Part shown: in pieces, positions 63,244-64,000 of the stretch
Numbering within the stretch: position 1 is the stretch's first letter
Layout: each line of letters begins with the position of its first letter
Notes under the pieces: generated by a model
The model's input: the letters and a program-made list of their open reading frames with translations, nothing else
Told to the model about the DNA's origin: nothing
Databases searched by the model: none
Assembly (NCBI GenBank): GCA_018267725.1
Contig: JAFDXY010000001.1
Span: 1 to 64,000, forward strand
Source of the DNA: Bacteroidota bacterium
GTDB lineage: Bacteria > Bacteroidota > Bacteroidia > Chitinophagales > Chitinophagaceae
Direction: 5' to 3'
Length of the DNA stretch: 64,000 nt
Program-made: the position numbers and the translations under genes

Positions 63244-63274
63244 TTTGCATTCATTAAGGCTTACCCTACATTTG
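63244..63274 (+). promoter_or_regulatory. Promoter of purA
   Basis: TTTG (63244-63247) and TACATTTG (63267-63274) are separated by 19 bases, a near-perfect Bacteroidota -33/-7 pair. The ATG is 21 bases downstream. Confidence 0.7.
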
Positions 63275-63285
63275 CCTCATCTTAA

Positions 63286-64000
<715 letters not shown>

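Overview
The window is chromosomal DNA of a low-GC member of the Bacteroidota. The gene content suggests a Chitinophagaceae-like lineage, but that assignment is inference. Evidence: an uppS-bamA-ompH-murI cluster, Bacteroidota-type -7 promoter elements (TAnnTTTG) before several genes, a TonB receptor paired with a DUF5689-type lipoprotein, ECF sigma/anti-sigma pairs, and a near absence of Shine-Dalgarno sequences. Most genes are core functions. I see no phage, insertion sequence, CRISPR array or rRNA. The only plausible tRNA-type gene is an odd tRNA-like RNA near the left end.

Layout. 1-2.3 kb: the 3' end of a sulfatase-fold membrane enzyme, a GC-rich minus-strand tRNA-like RNA, and an Lrp/AsnC regulator. 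1.4-7.5 kb: Wzz-like and O-antigen-ligase-like genes, an orphan peptide-type ABC permease, a possible 31-residue membrane peptide, a GT2 glycosyltransferase, an alpha/beta hydrolase and a divergent MarR regulator. 7.5-16 kb: acyl-CoA dehydrogenase, then the envelope cluster uppS, bamA, three OmpH/Skp genes and murI. 16-17.3 kb: a small accessory islet with an MntA/HepT-type toxin-antitoxin pair and an endonuclease V (DenV)-like DNA repair gene. 17.3-28.4 kb: ABC exporter, ECF sigma factor with a small membrane protein, transketolase N-terminal subunit without its partner, WecA-like transferase, frr, EamA exporter, mscL, scpA, a glycine-rich RRM protein, an outer-membrane protein, and rpsF-rpsR-rplI.

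28.4-35.2 kb: an L,D-transpeptidase-type protein, then a secreted endonuclease/exonuclease/phosphatase divergent from a TonB receptor and a DUF5689-type lipoprotein, which may form a nutrient (possibly nucleic acid or phosphate) acquisition locus. 35.3-41 kb: HAD phosphatase, PlsC-like acyltransferase, and an SSS transporter-galK-galT sugar operon. 41-53.4 kb, mostly minus strand: PAP2-like membrane protein with rpoN, a TPR-like secreted protein, lytic transglycosylase-gatA, tatC, tatA, rplS, rny, zapA, a ZapB-like coiled coil and pheT. 53.8-64 kb: dnaB, a DegT-type aminotransferase, an ECF sigma/anti-sigma/outer-membrane protein operon, a second L,D-transpeptidase, a NarL-type two-component system with an upstream membrane protein and an unknown soluble protein, and the 5' part of purA.

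No large undescribed system stands out. The items most worth a second look are the tRNA-like RNA (608-780), the 16.0-17.3 kb islet, the tandem OmpH expansion, the nuclease/TonB/DUF5689 locus, the two GGTG-CACC palindromes upstream of purA, and the 18-bp repeat before the aminotransferase. All domain calls rest on reading motifs by eye. No database search was run.
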